From contig NC_045143.1 in NCBI RefSeq assembly GCF_008831285.2, positions 4,101,503 to 4,165,502 on the forward strand: 64,000 nt of DNA, given 5' to 3'. The notes under the pieces were generated by a model that was not told the origin of the DNA, did no database searches, and worked only from the letters and a program-made list of their open reading frames with translations. Below, piece by piece: positions 26,061 through 38,440 of the stretch (positions are counted from its first letter, which is position 1; every line of letters begins with the position of its first letter). The translations under genes were made by a program, and so were the position numbers. This DNA comes from Nymphaea colorata. Its lineage: Eukaryota; Streptophyta; Magnoliopsida; Nymphaeales; Nymphaeaceae.

Positions 26061-27400
26061 TTTTTTTAATTTTTCACTGGAAGCTAAAGTAGCAATCAAT
26101 ATTGCGTAAGAAAGCATGGGCAGCAAATATTATTGCTGCCATCAATATTCGTGATTGCCTTCTTTAAATTAGAATTCTGACATCTTATATTACTTCTGTT
26201 TACATAGTTTTTTAACATATCGCAGGGGCAGAGACGTAATTTATGAAGAAATAAAATTTATGCTGATTTTTTAAAAATAAAGGTTATAAAATTAAGTTTA
26301 TAAATGGGTCCCCGTCCAAGACTTAATACTTTGTGAAAAATATGAATAGGACTCTCGGAAATTGGCACTGCCACTGGCATGTTGAATGTCTACATGCATT
26401 CCAAAATGATAGAAAAAATGAACTGAATGCAGAAATTATGGATCTTAACTGGGTATGAACTTAGATTGGCCCCAGTTCAATATAAAGTTTTATTTTTTGT
26501 TGGATTCGAATCGGGTATACTTTTAAGCATATACTTTTTTCTGGATATTGACATATTCATATTTGAATTTGAATTCGAATACGAAAAAAAAAAAAATCAT
26601 ATCTGAATTTGAATCCAAAATCCGATCTCACAATCTGAATCCGATTCGTAACAATTTTTTACGTTTATATCTGAATCTGAATTCAAAGTTTCAACCAATT
26701 TTTACGTTTATATCTGAATCTGAATTCAAAGTTTCAACCGAATCTGGCCATCTTTCAAAACATAAGAGAGCATATTTATTTAAAACTAAATCCGATCCGA
26801 ATCCGATTAGATATTTACCTATATTCGAACCCTAATCCGAATCCGATCAAATGTCATTTCTTAAATCCAAATTCGATCCCATTTCTTAATGGGTACTGTT
26901 TTTTTTTCCATATTCGATTTTCTCAAAACGGTTGGGTTGAATATCCGATTGAATCAGATATATTGGGATGTAAATCGTTTTGACGACAATCCAATATTGG
27001 GTTCTCAATTCTAAGTTTATTGGACAAAACCAACAGAAAATTCAGATACGACTAGTAAGTGGATTCAATTTGGTGTGATTTTTTCCCATATCTGAATTCA
27101 TATACAACTCTGAAGTCCGATCCAGCAGCATCTCATTGCTTGATAATGGCGTGTTGTTCTTCAAATGATCTATTTTAGGAACATGTGTTTCAAGAATAAA
27201 ATACTCTTTTATCAAACAGAACAACCATAGTGATACCACCAATTTTCATGCTCAAATTTATCCTTCCAACATGTGAACTATTTCAACTTATTTTGAAGCA
27301 TTTCCGCAGATATTTCCCAAATATTATGTGGTTGCAACTTAACAAAGTAAGCTCCTAGTATTCATTAAGTGACATTACTGCTACTGCACTCCAAGAAAAA
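23100..27400. other. Intergenic region with repeats only
   Basis: Holds poly(A) at about 23656-23676, (TA)n at about 25053-25095, a (TG)n/(GT)n run at about 26024-26057, hAT-like repeat fragments near 24000 and 26226, and a tract of GAATCTGAATTC-type words at 26540-26960. No convincing exon is seen on either strand. Confidence 0.55.
26653..26739. repeat. Two-copy 43-bp tandem repeat
   Basis: A unit of about 43 bp beginning AATTTTTACGTTTATAT and ending AAGTTTCAACC is present twice, head to tail and nearly identical, at 26653-26696 and 26697-26739. It lies inside the wider GAATCTGAATTC-rich repeat. Confidence 0.75.
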
Positions 27401-27458
27401 GACAGTAGAAAGGACAGAAGATGGAGACGCCAATATTACACTATTACACTTTGGGTGT

Positions 27459-30400
27459 TCAATGCTTTGGGAGAGTTCTCACACTAAGCAGCTTCACATC
27501 ATCTATGGTAGGTCCACAAAGAGCAGCATCGCTCCTTGTATGGTAGTATGTACTAAAGAAGACGACCCGAGTTCGAATCGAGGTGGCAGCGAACCTGAGC
27601 TCGGCCCGCTTGAACCCACCTGTGCCGCTTGACTCATAGGGCACCTTGATGGTGTCCCTGCCAGCGAAGGCCTCAACCACCATCGAACCTTCGCACTTGT
27701 TGTTGGCATCGCCTACTGCAAAAGTCAGTGTGTAGAGCCTCCCGGGGATCGTCCTTGCGACCTGTGCGATCGCGCTCTCCTTTCCGGCGACGAGCTCGAC
27801 CGCTCGCCGGCCTTGTGGGACGGAGTAGTGATCAGAATCGATGTACCGGACGGCCTTGAGTGACTCGACCATCCAGGCAGGCAAAGGGGAGTGATCATCC
27901 TCAATTCTAGGGGGCACAAGCACACCCCATGTTGTGTTTGGGAACACGTAAGGTCCTTCCTCAAAGCCTCCATTCTTCAAAAGGTTCTCTGCGTATAAAG
28001 ATTGAATTAGCGGATACTAATCAAACGAAGTTTCTCAACAAGACAAGGAACAAAGAATTCTTTTCTAATAACTGAAAACTCAGGCTCTGTAGGTTCCATT
28101 ATACTGATTTTATTTCGATCAAGAACGGAGATCAGGTAAAACGACGACTCCATTTGATCTCAACAACTCACAGAACCAAGATTGTGATAAGGGTAGGACA
28201 GTATAAACGACTTGACCGGTCTTCCTAGTCTGCCAGTTCTTGAGGTGCGTGTTCAGGAATTCCGAGACTGGTAATGCCAAGAGTCAGCATCTCAGAAAAC
28301 AAAGCACCAAAGGAGAACTGGCACGATTCTCTTATAAGAAGAAGACAAGGATGACATCGGGAACATGCCGCCCAGAGTTTGGGCCACATCTTCTGTTTGT
28401 GGCAGAGAAAATCAGGCACCACCAGAACCCACAAAACAAGGAACGCCTTGTCCTCTCCCAAGGAGCAGCAGACTTTCATGTAGAGTAATATTATACAGTC
28501 CAAACAGAAGGCAGATTGGGACTACCAATTCACCCTTTGAGTAACAATGGAGCAAGTCAAGAAACTGTTAATGGCAGAAAACTAATGGCGTGACATCAGC
28601 GGAAAGGTGGGCAAGAAGGCCGCCAGCGCCAAGGCAATTCTTCTTTCCACAGATGGGAGCAGAGTTAGGTGCTTGATTTTAGCCTTACATGCTGCACATG
28701 GTACCATTATTCATTTTTTTAAAAAAACAAAGAATTCCTGTGCTAGCTGTTCTAAAACAGAACCAAAAGTTGTATTCCAAACAGCTGTGCTGTTGGCATG
28801 GTTTTGGAAAAAGGATATTTTGATGGGAAAGGGAACACCTTTAGATGCCTGCCAAGTTCCTTCTTTAATCAAGTCACACATGTAAGAGAGAGAGAATCAG
28901 AAGTGCTTCTTTTTCATTATACCTGTATATATTTAGCCTGTAGATGAATTATTGCATAACTGTTTGGACATTAAAAAAACATGCGTTGGAATGAGTTGTT
29001 TTTGTATATTTTGAGTGTCATATGGATTTTTGTCCAGCCATAAGAGATCCATCAATTAATAGACGCGTCTGGATCAGGTAAAAACGTCATGTCTTTGCAT
29101 TTTATTTGCTAAATATGAAAACCCACATCTAAAATTGATCAATCCTGCACTTCTAGTCTCTGAATCAAAGGGTTCGGAAGTATCTAGCGTTCTTCAAGGA
29201 AATTTAAACATCTAGAGATGACAGTTACCTCTTTGTAACAACACCCATTAGATGGAAATTTAATTTGTGAAGAAAGATGCTTGAAAGAGGCTCTAATTTG
29301 AAAACCAACTGCTTCTCAAAAAGTTTCAAACACTCGGCTGAATTGGGTTCAAATCAGAATCAGTTGTGAGTTGGAAAGATCAGAACTTTTTTCAAACAAT
29401 TCGAAACTAAACTTGAACTATCTAAAAGATTTATGAAAGTAAATTAAACAATGACATAAAATCCAATCAACAAAAAAACATTAAATAGTCATACTTCATA
29501 TATAATAAAATAAAATCTAACAACAGAAAAGAAACAATTTAATTATTGGTAGTCTAAATCGATGCAATCGATTTCACTAACACCAGTCTCAACTGAAGTG
29601 GTCCAAAAAGAGAGAGGGAGAAAGAAAGAGCTCTTACTGTTGGTTGGCCTAGGAGGGTAGAGAGTCTTGATGGCGATGGAGTCAATGAGTGGTCCGCAGG
29701 CGGGGTCTTCCTCCACGCCGGGGTTGTGGATGATGACGTCCACCTGCTGGAAGTCGGCCTGGAACGCCCAGGCGTAGGAGTCCCACCCATCGCTGCTGTA
29801 TATCGTCTGCATGGGCAGCACGCCGGAGTCCAGCGCCACGCTCACGTTCAGCTCCTCCGCCTGAGCGCACGTCCTGGCGGCGCTGAAAGTGACGGAGTAG
29901 TACACCCCTACCACCAGCCCCTTCACTCTCTGCTTGATGTACGCCTCGTTCCCCAGCCTCACCGCGTACGCGCCCTCCGGCACCACCAGCAGCATGTCCC
30001 CCTGCTTGTGCCCCGACTCTATGTACTCCACGAAGCCGGAGATCTCCCAGAACGGTATCGCGAACCGCCCCGTCACCACCGTGCCGTTCATTTCCGACGG
30101 CTTCGGCCCGTACTCGAAGTTCCCGTTCGGTAGTAACCCTGCAACATTCGTTTCATCACGAGTTAACCAATTTATTATGGTTTCAATCATGTCTTTCCTC
30201 CTCGTGTTAAATTGGAGGAGTGAATGCTGCTCGTGACTCCATGATCATGGAATGTGTACCGGATGAATCGTAAAGAAATGTGAGACACAACATATCTAGG
30301 AGCAATTGAAATTAATGTGGCAGTGATTATTTCTAGTTTCAATAGCGATTCACATAACATTTTTTGTTCTGGTAAAGGGAATGCTCCTTAGGTTGGATTT

Positions 30401-31010
30401 GAGCATTTTTTTCCCCTTCTGTTTGAAGGAGTTGTGCCTAGAAAAACCACCATCCATTTGCTGCCATGGTGATAAATTGCCCGATTAGTTATGCTCTGAA
30501 CTCGTTGGTTACGAAAACGCGAGACTTGAAATGTGACTTCTGAAACTTGTCTGTTGCAAATGTAGAAACAAGCCACAAAAGCAGAACGACACCGTTGCAG
30601 GCGAATCTCCGATACCAACTTCAACAACATTAGGCATAAACGTTAAAGAATCATGAAATCAGCAGCAGTTCACTTCTAAGTAGCTTTTTGATCCTTCTTC
30701 CTATAAGAGGCTAGAAGAAAATGATCGAAGCAATGCATTTTTGGATAAAAGGGAGAGCAATCATGGGCAGAAAAGAGAGAAAAGAAACCAAAAAACAGGA
30801 AAACTGACCCCATCTCTGCAGGTTCTTACTTATCGAAATTTTTTGGGCGAACGTGCGGGGAATAGAAAGAGATGATGAGAAGCACAAAATAGCCGAAGAT
30901 TAAGTGAAGTACAGCGGCTTACCATCAACAATGGCTAGAACATGACGTTGATGACACGAGATGACGAAGAAGAAGAACAATGTAAGGAGAGAACCAGGAG
31001 AGAGACCCAT
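27459..31010 (-). CDS. DUF642 cell-wall protein (secreted, two galactose-binding-like domains)
   Basis: Three exons, 31010-30923, 30138-29638 and 27988-27459, with GT-AG introns and phase 1 at both joins. Together they give 372 residues plus stop, the usual length for DUF642 proteins. The N-terminus is a signal peptide: a hydrophobic run of LLTLFFFFVIS ending near LAIVDG. Exon 2 encodes the first domain, starting GLLPNGNFEYGP and containing FWEISGFVEYI and VPEGAYAVRLGN. Exon 3 starts with NLLKNGGFEEGPYVFPN and carries the second domain, with GRRAVELVAGKES, FAVGDANNKC and CGPTIDDVKLL. Paired Cys (ACGP and CGP) are family features. DUF642 proteins are extracellular, bind wall polysaccharides and have been linked to pectin methylesterase regulation; the exact role of this copy is unknown. 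Introns of 0.78 and 1.65 kb show no gene. Confidence 0.95.
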
Positions 31011-31059
31011 TTGGGGGAGGATGGAAGTCTGATACGAATGCGGAGAGGGGATGGCTGAA

Positions 31060-31146
31060 GGGGCTTTTATTGGTGAGCCAACCATGGACACATCACGAGG
31101 TGGGTCCTCTCTCCCTCTCTCTTTCTCTCACTCTCTCTCTCTCTGA
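31060..31146 (-). promoter_or_regulatory. DUF642 gene core promoter region with GA/CT tract
   Basis: On the minus strand a CAATAAAAGC word at about 31071-31062 lies some 55 bp before the ATG and could serve as a weak TATA-like element. Immediately upstream is a (CT)n/(GA)n tract at about 31098-31146, common in plant promoters. Assignment rests on position only. Confidence 0.3.
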
Positions 31147-32550
31147 GGTAGAAGAATTGAAAGGGCAGTGGATGGATCGTGAAAATCCTCAGCATTGCTG
31201 CACAGAGACAGAATCACCCTACTATTTCTTCTGTCGACATGAAAAACCTACTGCTACTTCATCATTATCACCACAATAAAAAAAGGAAAATCAGAGCTTT
31301 TCTCCTGTCCACAGTGACCGATAACTCCCCACATGAGCTAACACCTGCACAGATCAATCTACAGAGCAAGTCGGTGTTTAGAACAAACCCATGTTAGCAC
31401 ATTAAATATATGATGCAAAATTAAGCTTTCGTCCTGCATATAGCACCTTAAAAATAGCAGAAAATGTGGTCCCATAAAAGGGAAAAGTTAACCATGTGAA
31501 TCCTGCCAGCTTTCGGCATTCTACCACACGACCACCATTAATTGGCCTCAATCTTTTAAGCATCTTCATTAACCTCTTCTTTGAGCTCCGGATTTGTGGC
31601 GACCTTTCTTTTGTCTGCATAACAGAAGGAACCATAATGTTGTTAAGAACGGAACAGACTTCATGGCTCACTGAATAATCACCCAATAGAAGTTTGAGTA
31701 ATGGCACATACATCCTGGTAGAATTGTGCACTATTTCCTAGACAAGATTAATGTCTTCAGCAGTTGCATTCATTGCACATCTTATCTTTTGGACTGCTTT
31801 TGACCATTCAGTTCACTAAGTTTGAGTAATTGCAGAAACATTGATGTTGACCACAAAATTCAGCAACAATTAATTATATCAATGAAATTTATAAGTTCCC
31901 CGTTGTTAAAAGATCCAGAAGCCATTTGCTTCCATGAAACTAATCATATGGATGTTTCCTACAGTTAAAAAAGCCTATAAATACCATAATGAACTGATCA
32001 AGATTCCCTGGTAAAGACTTGCGGTTTATGGAACTAAAATTTCCTGATCTATAAAATAAAATCCTAGGTTTTCATCTTTTCCAACTTAATCTCAGTGTAG
32101 GATCTTAAAAAATCATTGGTCCATACAATTTCAATCAAGTCTTGATCATTTTTTTTTATTTTTCTTTTAGGATGCTAGCTGCAAACAGCATCTCGTGGAC
32201 TGTACAACCATTGGATGCATGCACATGGTAGCCTTTTATTCAGTTTCGAAAATATTCTGTTCTTGCAGTATAAAAAGTACTCACCAATCAGCAGTTGGGA
32301 CATTGGCGTGAAAGGCTTTCTAGTCCTAATTCTGCTGCTTAGTTGTAGTTTGATGTTTGATGGCTCTGTCCAGTTAGCCTGGCCCATCACGTGGGATGAC
32401 GGCCTGGTGTCCAACATCTTACACTCCTTTTAATGGCACGTAGTGTCGCCAAGCTATATCTATCCATATAATATTTTTTTTTTTGGCATAAGTTCAAAAT
32501 ATTTTTTTTGAAGCACAACCTCTTAGTCTTTATTATTTCAAAGAGGGTTT
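31147..32550. other. Intergenic spacer, no supported gene
   Basis: Open frames here reach about 110 codons but show no recognisable domain, and splice-linked exons are not evident. I see no RNA gene or element end in it. Confidence 0.5.
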
Positions 32551-32558
32551 TAAGTGTC

Positions 32559-33040
32559 GAATTTCCTTGCAGCCATAGATGCCAAACACTAGAGCACCAA
32601 GCGAGCAGTTGATGTTGATGGTGGCCTTAGAAAAGGAAGCAAAGATAAAACTTTAAGCTTGCCATTTGATGTTAAGAACAATCCGTGAGTGTTTTACATT
32701 TATTTAAGGGTTTCATGAATCTATCCTTAATTTGGAGTAGATTTATGAAACACTCACACATTATTCCTAACGCCAAATAACCATCCTCCCGTCAAAGACA
32801 TGTCTTCAAGTTTAGAATTTCCTTGCAGCCATAGATGCGGAACACTGGAGCACCAAGCGAGCAGTTGATGTTGACGGTGACCTTAGAAAAAGAAGCAAAG
32901 ATAAAAACTTTAAGCTACCATTTGATATTAAGAACAACTCTTGAGTGTTTTATGAATCTACCTTAAAATTAAAGAATTTTTATAAAACATTTATTTAAGG
33001 GTTTCCTTAATAATTTCTAACGCTAAATAGCCTCAAATTT
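32559..33040. repeat. Tandem 256-bp duplication, each copy ending in a foldback (MITE-like) segment
   Basis: A block beginning GAATTTCCTTGCAGCCATAG occurs at 32559 and again at 32815, offset 256 bp, and can be followed for about 150 bp with few differences. In each copy the distal part is a foldback. In copy 1 the word TGTTAAGAACAATCCGTGAG near 32670 is answered by its near-complement ending around 32790. Copy 2 does the same between about 32908 and 33035, less well preserved. Confidence 0.75.
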
Positions 33041-33677
33041 TCAAAACATAAAACATTCATTTTGCCTTTATAATTATTGCAAAAAATTGTATTCCTACCT
33101 TCATTAAAATTTTGAAAGATTCATAGTTTTGGCCCTTCTTAAGAGACCTCAAACAAACAGTTTTGACACTTTTTTGCGCTGGTGAAAAGGTTCGGAAAGT
33201 TTAGAGGTCGATCGGAAAAATCTGAAAATTTTGGTCCTGATTTTTAAATGAAGTAACCACAGAAAAGGCGGCCGTCGAAGTTCTTCCCCCAGAGAACACC
33301 AGAACAGCCACGAGGCAAGAAAGCAGAAGCTTTCAACAGGCGTCGAAAAGGAAAATGTAAAGTTGATGGATCGTGGAGGGATCTGATCCGTTCAGCCACG
33401 AATTATAGGTCGAAGTGCAGTGCTACTGTTCATAATTTATTGACATCTCCATCGAGAGTCGTTTTCATGAATTTCTCTCATGGGATTAGAGACAGACAAT
33501 TCCCAGAGTCCCAATCGGACCATTAAATCGAAAGCGGTGGTGTATCACTGTCATTTTCAATACTTCTGACCCGCTTGGAGCAATAATTGGCATTTCACTG
33601 CTACACGCTTCTAGCTATATTATTACTAGTAAAAGGCTCATTTCTCTTGTTTGTAATCAAATGTAAGAACAACCACT

Positions 33678-34150
<473 letters not shown>

Positions 34151-35478
34151 GTTCTAATCTATCTTGTATAACTCCAAACTAAGGATTCAATTTACCAAAT
34201 AAATATGTATGTGTAATGCTTGATCAAACTATGTTGGTTAGATAGCCCCTCAAGGAAAAGAAACCCAAAAACTAAATCTGTTTTGATTCAGATCTAGATA
34301 ATCATATTCCAGAACAAGATCTTGGTTGGTGTTTAAGTGTTTTCAGGGCTCATACTTGTGTAGGAATGTCAATATATCATATTTGAATTTGATATTCGAT
34401 TTGAACTGATCTAAAAAAAACATATATATATAAAAAAAAAACATAATATCCAATTAAGAAAACAGATCAGATTTAGACTTAATAAATGACATCAATTGGA
34501 TTCGGATATACATAAATATCCAGTCAGATTCGGATACGAATTCAGATTGGATTTATTTTTAGACAAATATTTTATATCTAATGTTCTTACGTTTTTAAAA
34601 TTGGGAATTCGGTTCAAATTTTGGATTCCTATTCAGATACGATTATAAAAATCAGATTCAGATTGTTAAACTGGATTTTGGATTCAGATTCAGATATGAT
34701 TTTTCTTTATTCATATTCAAATCCAAATCTGAATTCGAATCTAAAGGATGAATATTCTAAAAAACAAATCTGATTTGAATCCGATCCATTGTCATCTCTA
34801 CATCTGTTTGTCAATTACATTGGGTTTCGGACCGATTACTCTAACAAGTATCAAACAAACCAGCGTCATATGCAAAAAAGGACTATGAGAAGGGAACAAA
34901 AAGAGATAAACTGTACGACTGTATCAGTGTTGAGATATGGAGAGCTATCAATACAGACACTTGCAGTAATGGTTTTATGAATATTAGCTATTTGTTGCAA
35001 TGCATCTAAGCCAAAAGAGCTGCTTGCTTTCCAAACAAATGATTTCACATAGAGAAGGCAAAACAAAAGGGTGAGCCCACCTGCCCTTGTCTTTTGACAC
35101 CCCATTTCATTGCTTTGTTGAATGTAAAACAAGCATCTAATGGTGAACAGTAATGGGGAGATGCATTCCAAAAAGCATTTGCAGGCACCAGCTAATAGGC
35201 TAATCTGATCTTTAATACATGCCAATTTAATTGGGCCAAAAGATGGTGATTGATGGAAACAGAATGTCATTGTCGGCGACCGCCAATGGGTCGACGCCCA
35301 CGTGTGGGCTCCCTCAACCAGGAGAGTCCAGCTCCCCTAGCTTAGCAGTATGAATCTAGTAACCAGAGTGATCAACTTTCAATGTGGCTCTTTACATGTG
35401 GTCATGATCTTCCTAAAAGTGACCATCAAGCCTTATACCTAAAGTTGATTGAAGTTCATTAATTGAAAAGTTGTGGTC

Positions 35479-35714
35479 GTTCGTTCGCATGGTGGTTCGT
35501 GAGATGTGAAGCCACCCTCTCTTTCCTCTGCCTCCAAGATTTAGAGCTAATTCGGCACCTGAGTGGTCCTATGGTACACCCTTCAACTTGAGTGTCATTC
35601 GTGCGCATGGTGGTTCGTGAGATGTGAAGCCACCCTCCCCTTCCCCTGTCTCCAAGGTTTAGAGCTGCTTCGGCACCTGAGTGATTCTATGATACACCAT
35701 TCAACTTGAGTGTC
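35479..35714. repeat. 118-bp tandem duplication
   Basis: Two head-to-tail copies at about 35479-35596 and 35597-35714 share words such as CGCATGGTGGTTCGTGAGAT and TTCGGCACCTGAGTG with a constant 118-bp offset. They differ at scattered positions, so the duplication is older than the one at 33.7-34.1 kb. No coding content is recognised. Confidence 0.8.
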
Positions 35715-36902
35715 GTGCATGTCACCATTTGCAGTCCAGAAAAAAGGCACCCACAAAACCTAAACCAAGGACTCGTCATCAACAATGCTCAAGCCAACCA
35801 CCGTTGACACATTTAGTATGTAAAGAGAAAAAAAGACCGAGGTACCACAATTGAATCGTTAAAAATTTTCAATCGAAAGGCATAGATTGAATTCCTTTTT
35901 TGTTCATTTGCAACTCACTGCATCGAAATATGAGTAAATAATTAGCTAAAGATTAAGTGGTTCGCAATTACAAATTGCTTGTGATGTAGCTAAAAAAAAG
36001 TGGACCTTCAATGGCTGCAGGAACATCTGTAATCTTCAAGAAAGGTATTGTCTACTTCTATAATGGGCAGATGCCCTTTGAATTAGGTGATGTTGGTACC
36101 GTCACCTTAGTGCTAAAACCATACTAATAACCAAATATGTGTTTTTATATCAGCAATGTCAAGATCAATCGCTGAACTAACAATCTGATCATAAATTTCA
36201 TCCATACTCTCAGGTTGAAGGACGTTCAAGAGCTCCCTCCTGATCATCCCCTTGTATCATTTTATGGAAGGAAAGAAAAAGGACATTTGTCCATAGTTTG
36301 ATTTCTCAAATGCATGGCATATAAGACGGGATTGCACAGTGAAAAATGTGAACTTTTGTTGTTTCTTCTAATTAAAAATGCATTATATATCATATTCTTA
36401 ATGCCCATAGATTTTCTTGTTTGGAGTTATTTGTCCTATATGTCAAATAAAAAATTAATAATATAAGAATGACCTTAATTTTCTAGGGTTCGACAACGTG
36501 TTAGGATATGGTATAGCTGGGGTGGGTGGGTGAAGGCAATAGTTGCACCGCGTTGTTGGATCAGATACTGGGCCTACTAATCTGATATCATAAGTTGGCA
36601 CCTACTTTTCTGCCGGAGCCTAATATAAGGCTGGCCCAATATGTTTGGCTCCGAGTTTTCTCTAGTGGGTGGGCCTGGTCCTAGTCAGGCCCAGCCGTCT
36701 TGGTTTGCATATTTTAAACAACTATCCTTATGAACCCACCTTGGTCATGCGGCTCATCCACAGCTCAGCTTCTTTATGAATAAATATCATTGAGCATGGT
36801 CTTTGGTATCGCTCTGTCAAATTTATTAAGAAGCTTATCGAGATTCTTATGAATAGAACCCAAACACAACATGATCAAGAAGTGAGTTGCGGGATTCCTT
36901 TA

Positions 36903-37111
36903 GAGGTTGTTTGGCAACGATGACTTATTGTTACTGTTTCATGAATCTGATAAAAAATAAATAAAATAGATTCATGTAACACTTGTAATGATGTTATATG
37001 AATTTGTCGTATTTTTTAAAGATTCTCCTAAAAACAAAATAGATTCATGAAATACTTATAATAGTGTTATGTGAATTTGAGACAGGTAACAAAGTGCAGC
37101 CAAAAAGCCTC
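36903..37111. mobile_element. Tourist/Harbinger-type MITE
   Basis: Ends read GAGGTTGTTTGGCAACG (left) and, on the other strand, GAGGCTTTTTGGCTGC (right). The element is flanked by TTA on both sides (36900-36902 and 37112-37114). It is 209 bp with no coding capacity. Internal words such as GTTTCATGAATC and TGTTACCTGTCTCA are shared with the MITE at 57592, so it is a member of the same family. Confidence 0.75.
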
Positions 37112-37829
37112 TTAGGGCTCGAATTTCTCAATTCAACGCATGTCTCATGTTCGAATGCCCGTTGAGCTTTAAACAACTCCTCAAAACAAAGAAGAAAAAA
37201 AAAACATCCGTATCTCGATTTTTTGCCATGCCTTGTAGCTTAAAATATGTGTCGATAAACTTTTTGTTGTTTATGAGTTTGTGGAATATATTATTGTAAC
37301 TCACTCTTTAAAACTTCCAAATGCAATTATGAAAGAAGAAACCAAAAAAGGGAGAAAGAAAGTGAGAAAAGCGATACAGAGCCGAGGCACTCTTTTTGGT
37401 TATACATCAACCAAAAGATGAGGATGAAGATTATAGGAGCATTGGTGCTGGTGGATGGGCATGCATGCAGTTCCTTCTTTAACGTGCAAAGCGTTTGATT
37501 GATGGCACAGTTTCTCGCGAGCTGTCGGTCGGCACGCGGCCACCCACGCGCTGTGGATGCACGTTTGCATGTGCATTCCTATTGGCATATATTGTCTCAT
37601 GGGATAGGCGAGACTCGTGTCAAACACCATCTATAAGCGAATGTTTCTCGAAACTCAACTGTAAAATCTTGGAATTACCAAATTTCGTCAGGTAAAAGTG
37701 GTTCATATACTTACCTTGCTGGGAGTACGAGTTTTAAGTCAACAAGCTTTAGTATATATATATATATATATACGCGTGCAAGTCTGGGATGTTGATAGTG
37801 CTGATATACATTTGATCGTGTGTGATCCG

Positions 37830-38025
37830 GGGTAGAGCCAAGGGCTCGTATGAACCTTAGCCCCACTCAAATTTTTTTTTTTTTAAATTTATATGTAAAT
37901 TTTAAAAAATTTCAGTTGTTTTATATAAAATTTTTGAAAAAATCATATTTTGGCCCTAATCAAAATTTAGAAAATGTAATTCGACCCCCTCATAAACATT
38001 TCTAGCTCCGCCTCTATGTTTGATG
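37830..38025. mobile_element. hAT-like MITE relic
   Basis: Begins around CCGGGGTAGAGCCAAGG and ends around TAGCTCCGCCTCTA, an imperfect inverted pair. It contains the same run of GCCCCACTCAAATTTTTT and TTTTGGCCCTA as the neighbouring element at 38223. A clear 8-bp target duplication is not visible, so the borders are approximate. Confidence 0.5.
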
Positions 38026-38164
38026 CACACAGCACCACTTAGGGTTCAGAGCAAGAATCAAGCCACATTACAATTGACGATCCTTTTGTCACCACTTTCA
38101 TTTTGACGTGATCTTGTAGTGAAGATGCGTTGTTAGGTTCTCCATTTTTTTAGCTCAAGCAACA

Positions 38165-38178
38165 AAGTTTGGAACGCG

Positions 38179-38220
<42 letters not shown>
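38165..38220. repeat. (TG)n/(TA)n microsatellite
   Basis: A short GTGTGT run passes into (TA)n up to 38220, directly against the target site of the following hAT-like element. Confidence 0.85.
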
Positions 38221-38222
<2 letters not shown>

Positions 38223-38224
<2 letters not shown>

Positions 38225-38432
38225 GGGGCGGAAGGGGGGGGGGGGGCGCCTAGGCCATGGCCCCACCCCAACCAATTTTTTTTTAAAAAATTTAGTGTAA
38301 AAATTGATTTTTTTTTTTTTTGTCTCAATGTATTTTTTGAATATAAGTTCAGTTTGGCCCTACCCAAATCCAATCCACAAAACCTAGTCCCTATTTGGCC
38401 CGTCTTTGCGAAAAATCCTGGCTCCGCCCATG
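38223..38432. mobile_element. hAT-type MITE with 8-bp target duplication
   Basis: Left end CAGGGGCGGAAGGGG, right end on the other strand CATGGGCGGAGCCAGG. Both are flanked by TATATATG (38215-38222 and 38433-38440), an 8-bp duplication as expected for the hAT superfamily. Length is 210 bp, AT-rich inside, with no coding capacity. The duplication includes microsatellite sequence, which weakens it as evidence, but the terminal CAGGGGCGGA is a familiar hAT end. Confidence 0.65.
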
Positions 38433-38440
38433 TATATATG

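Noticed and set aside
29726..30133. 135-codon plus-strand frame opposite DUF642 exon 2
   Set aside because: Antisense shadow of a GC-rich exon that has a clear protein match on the minus strand.
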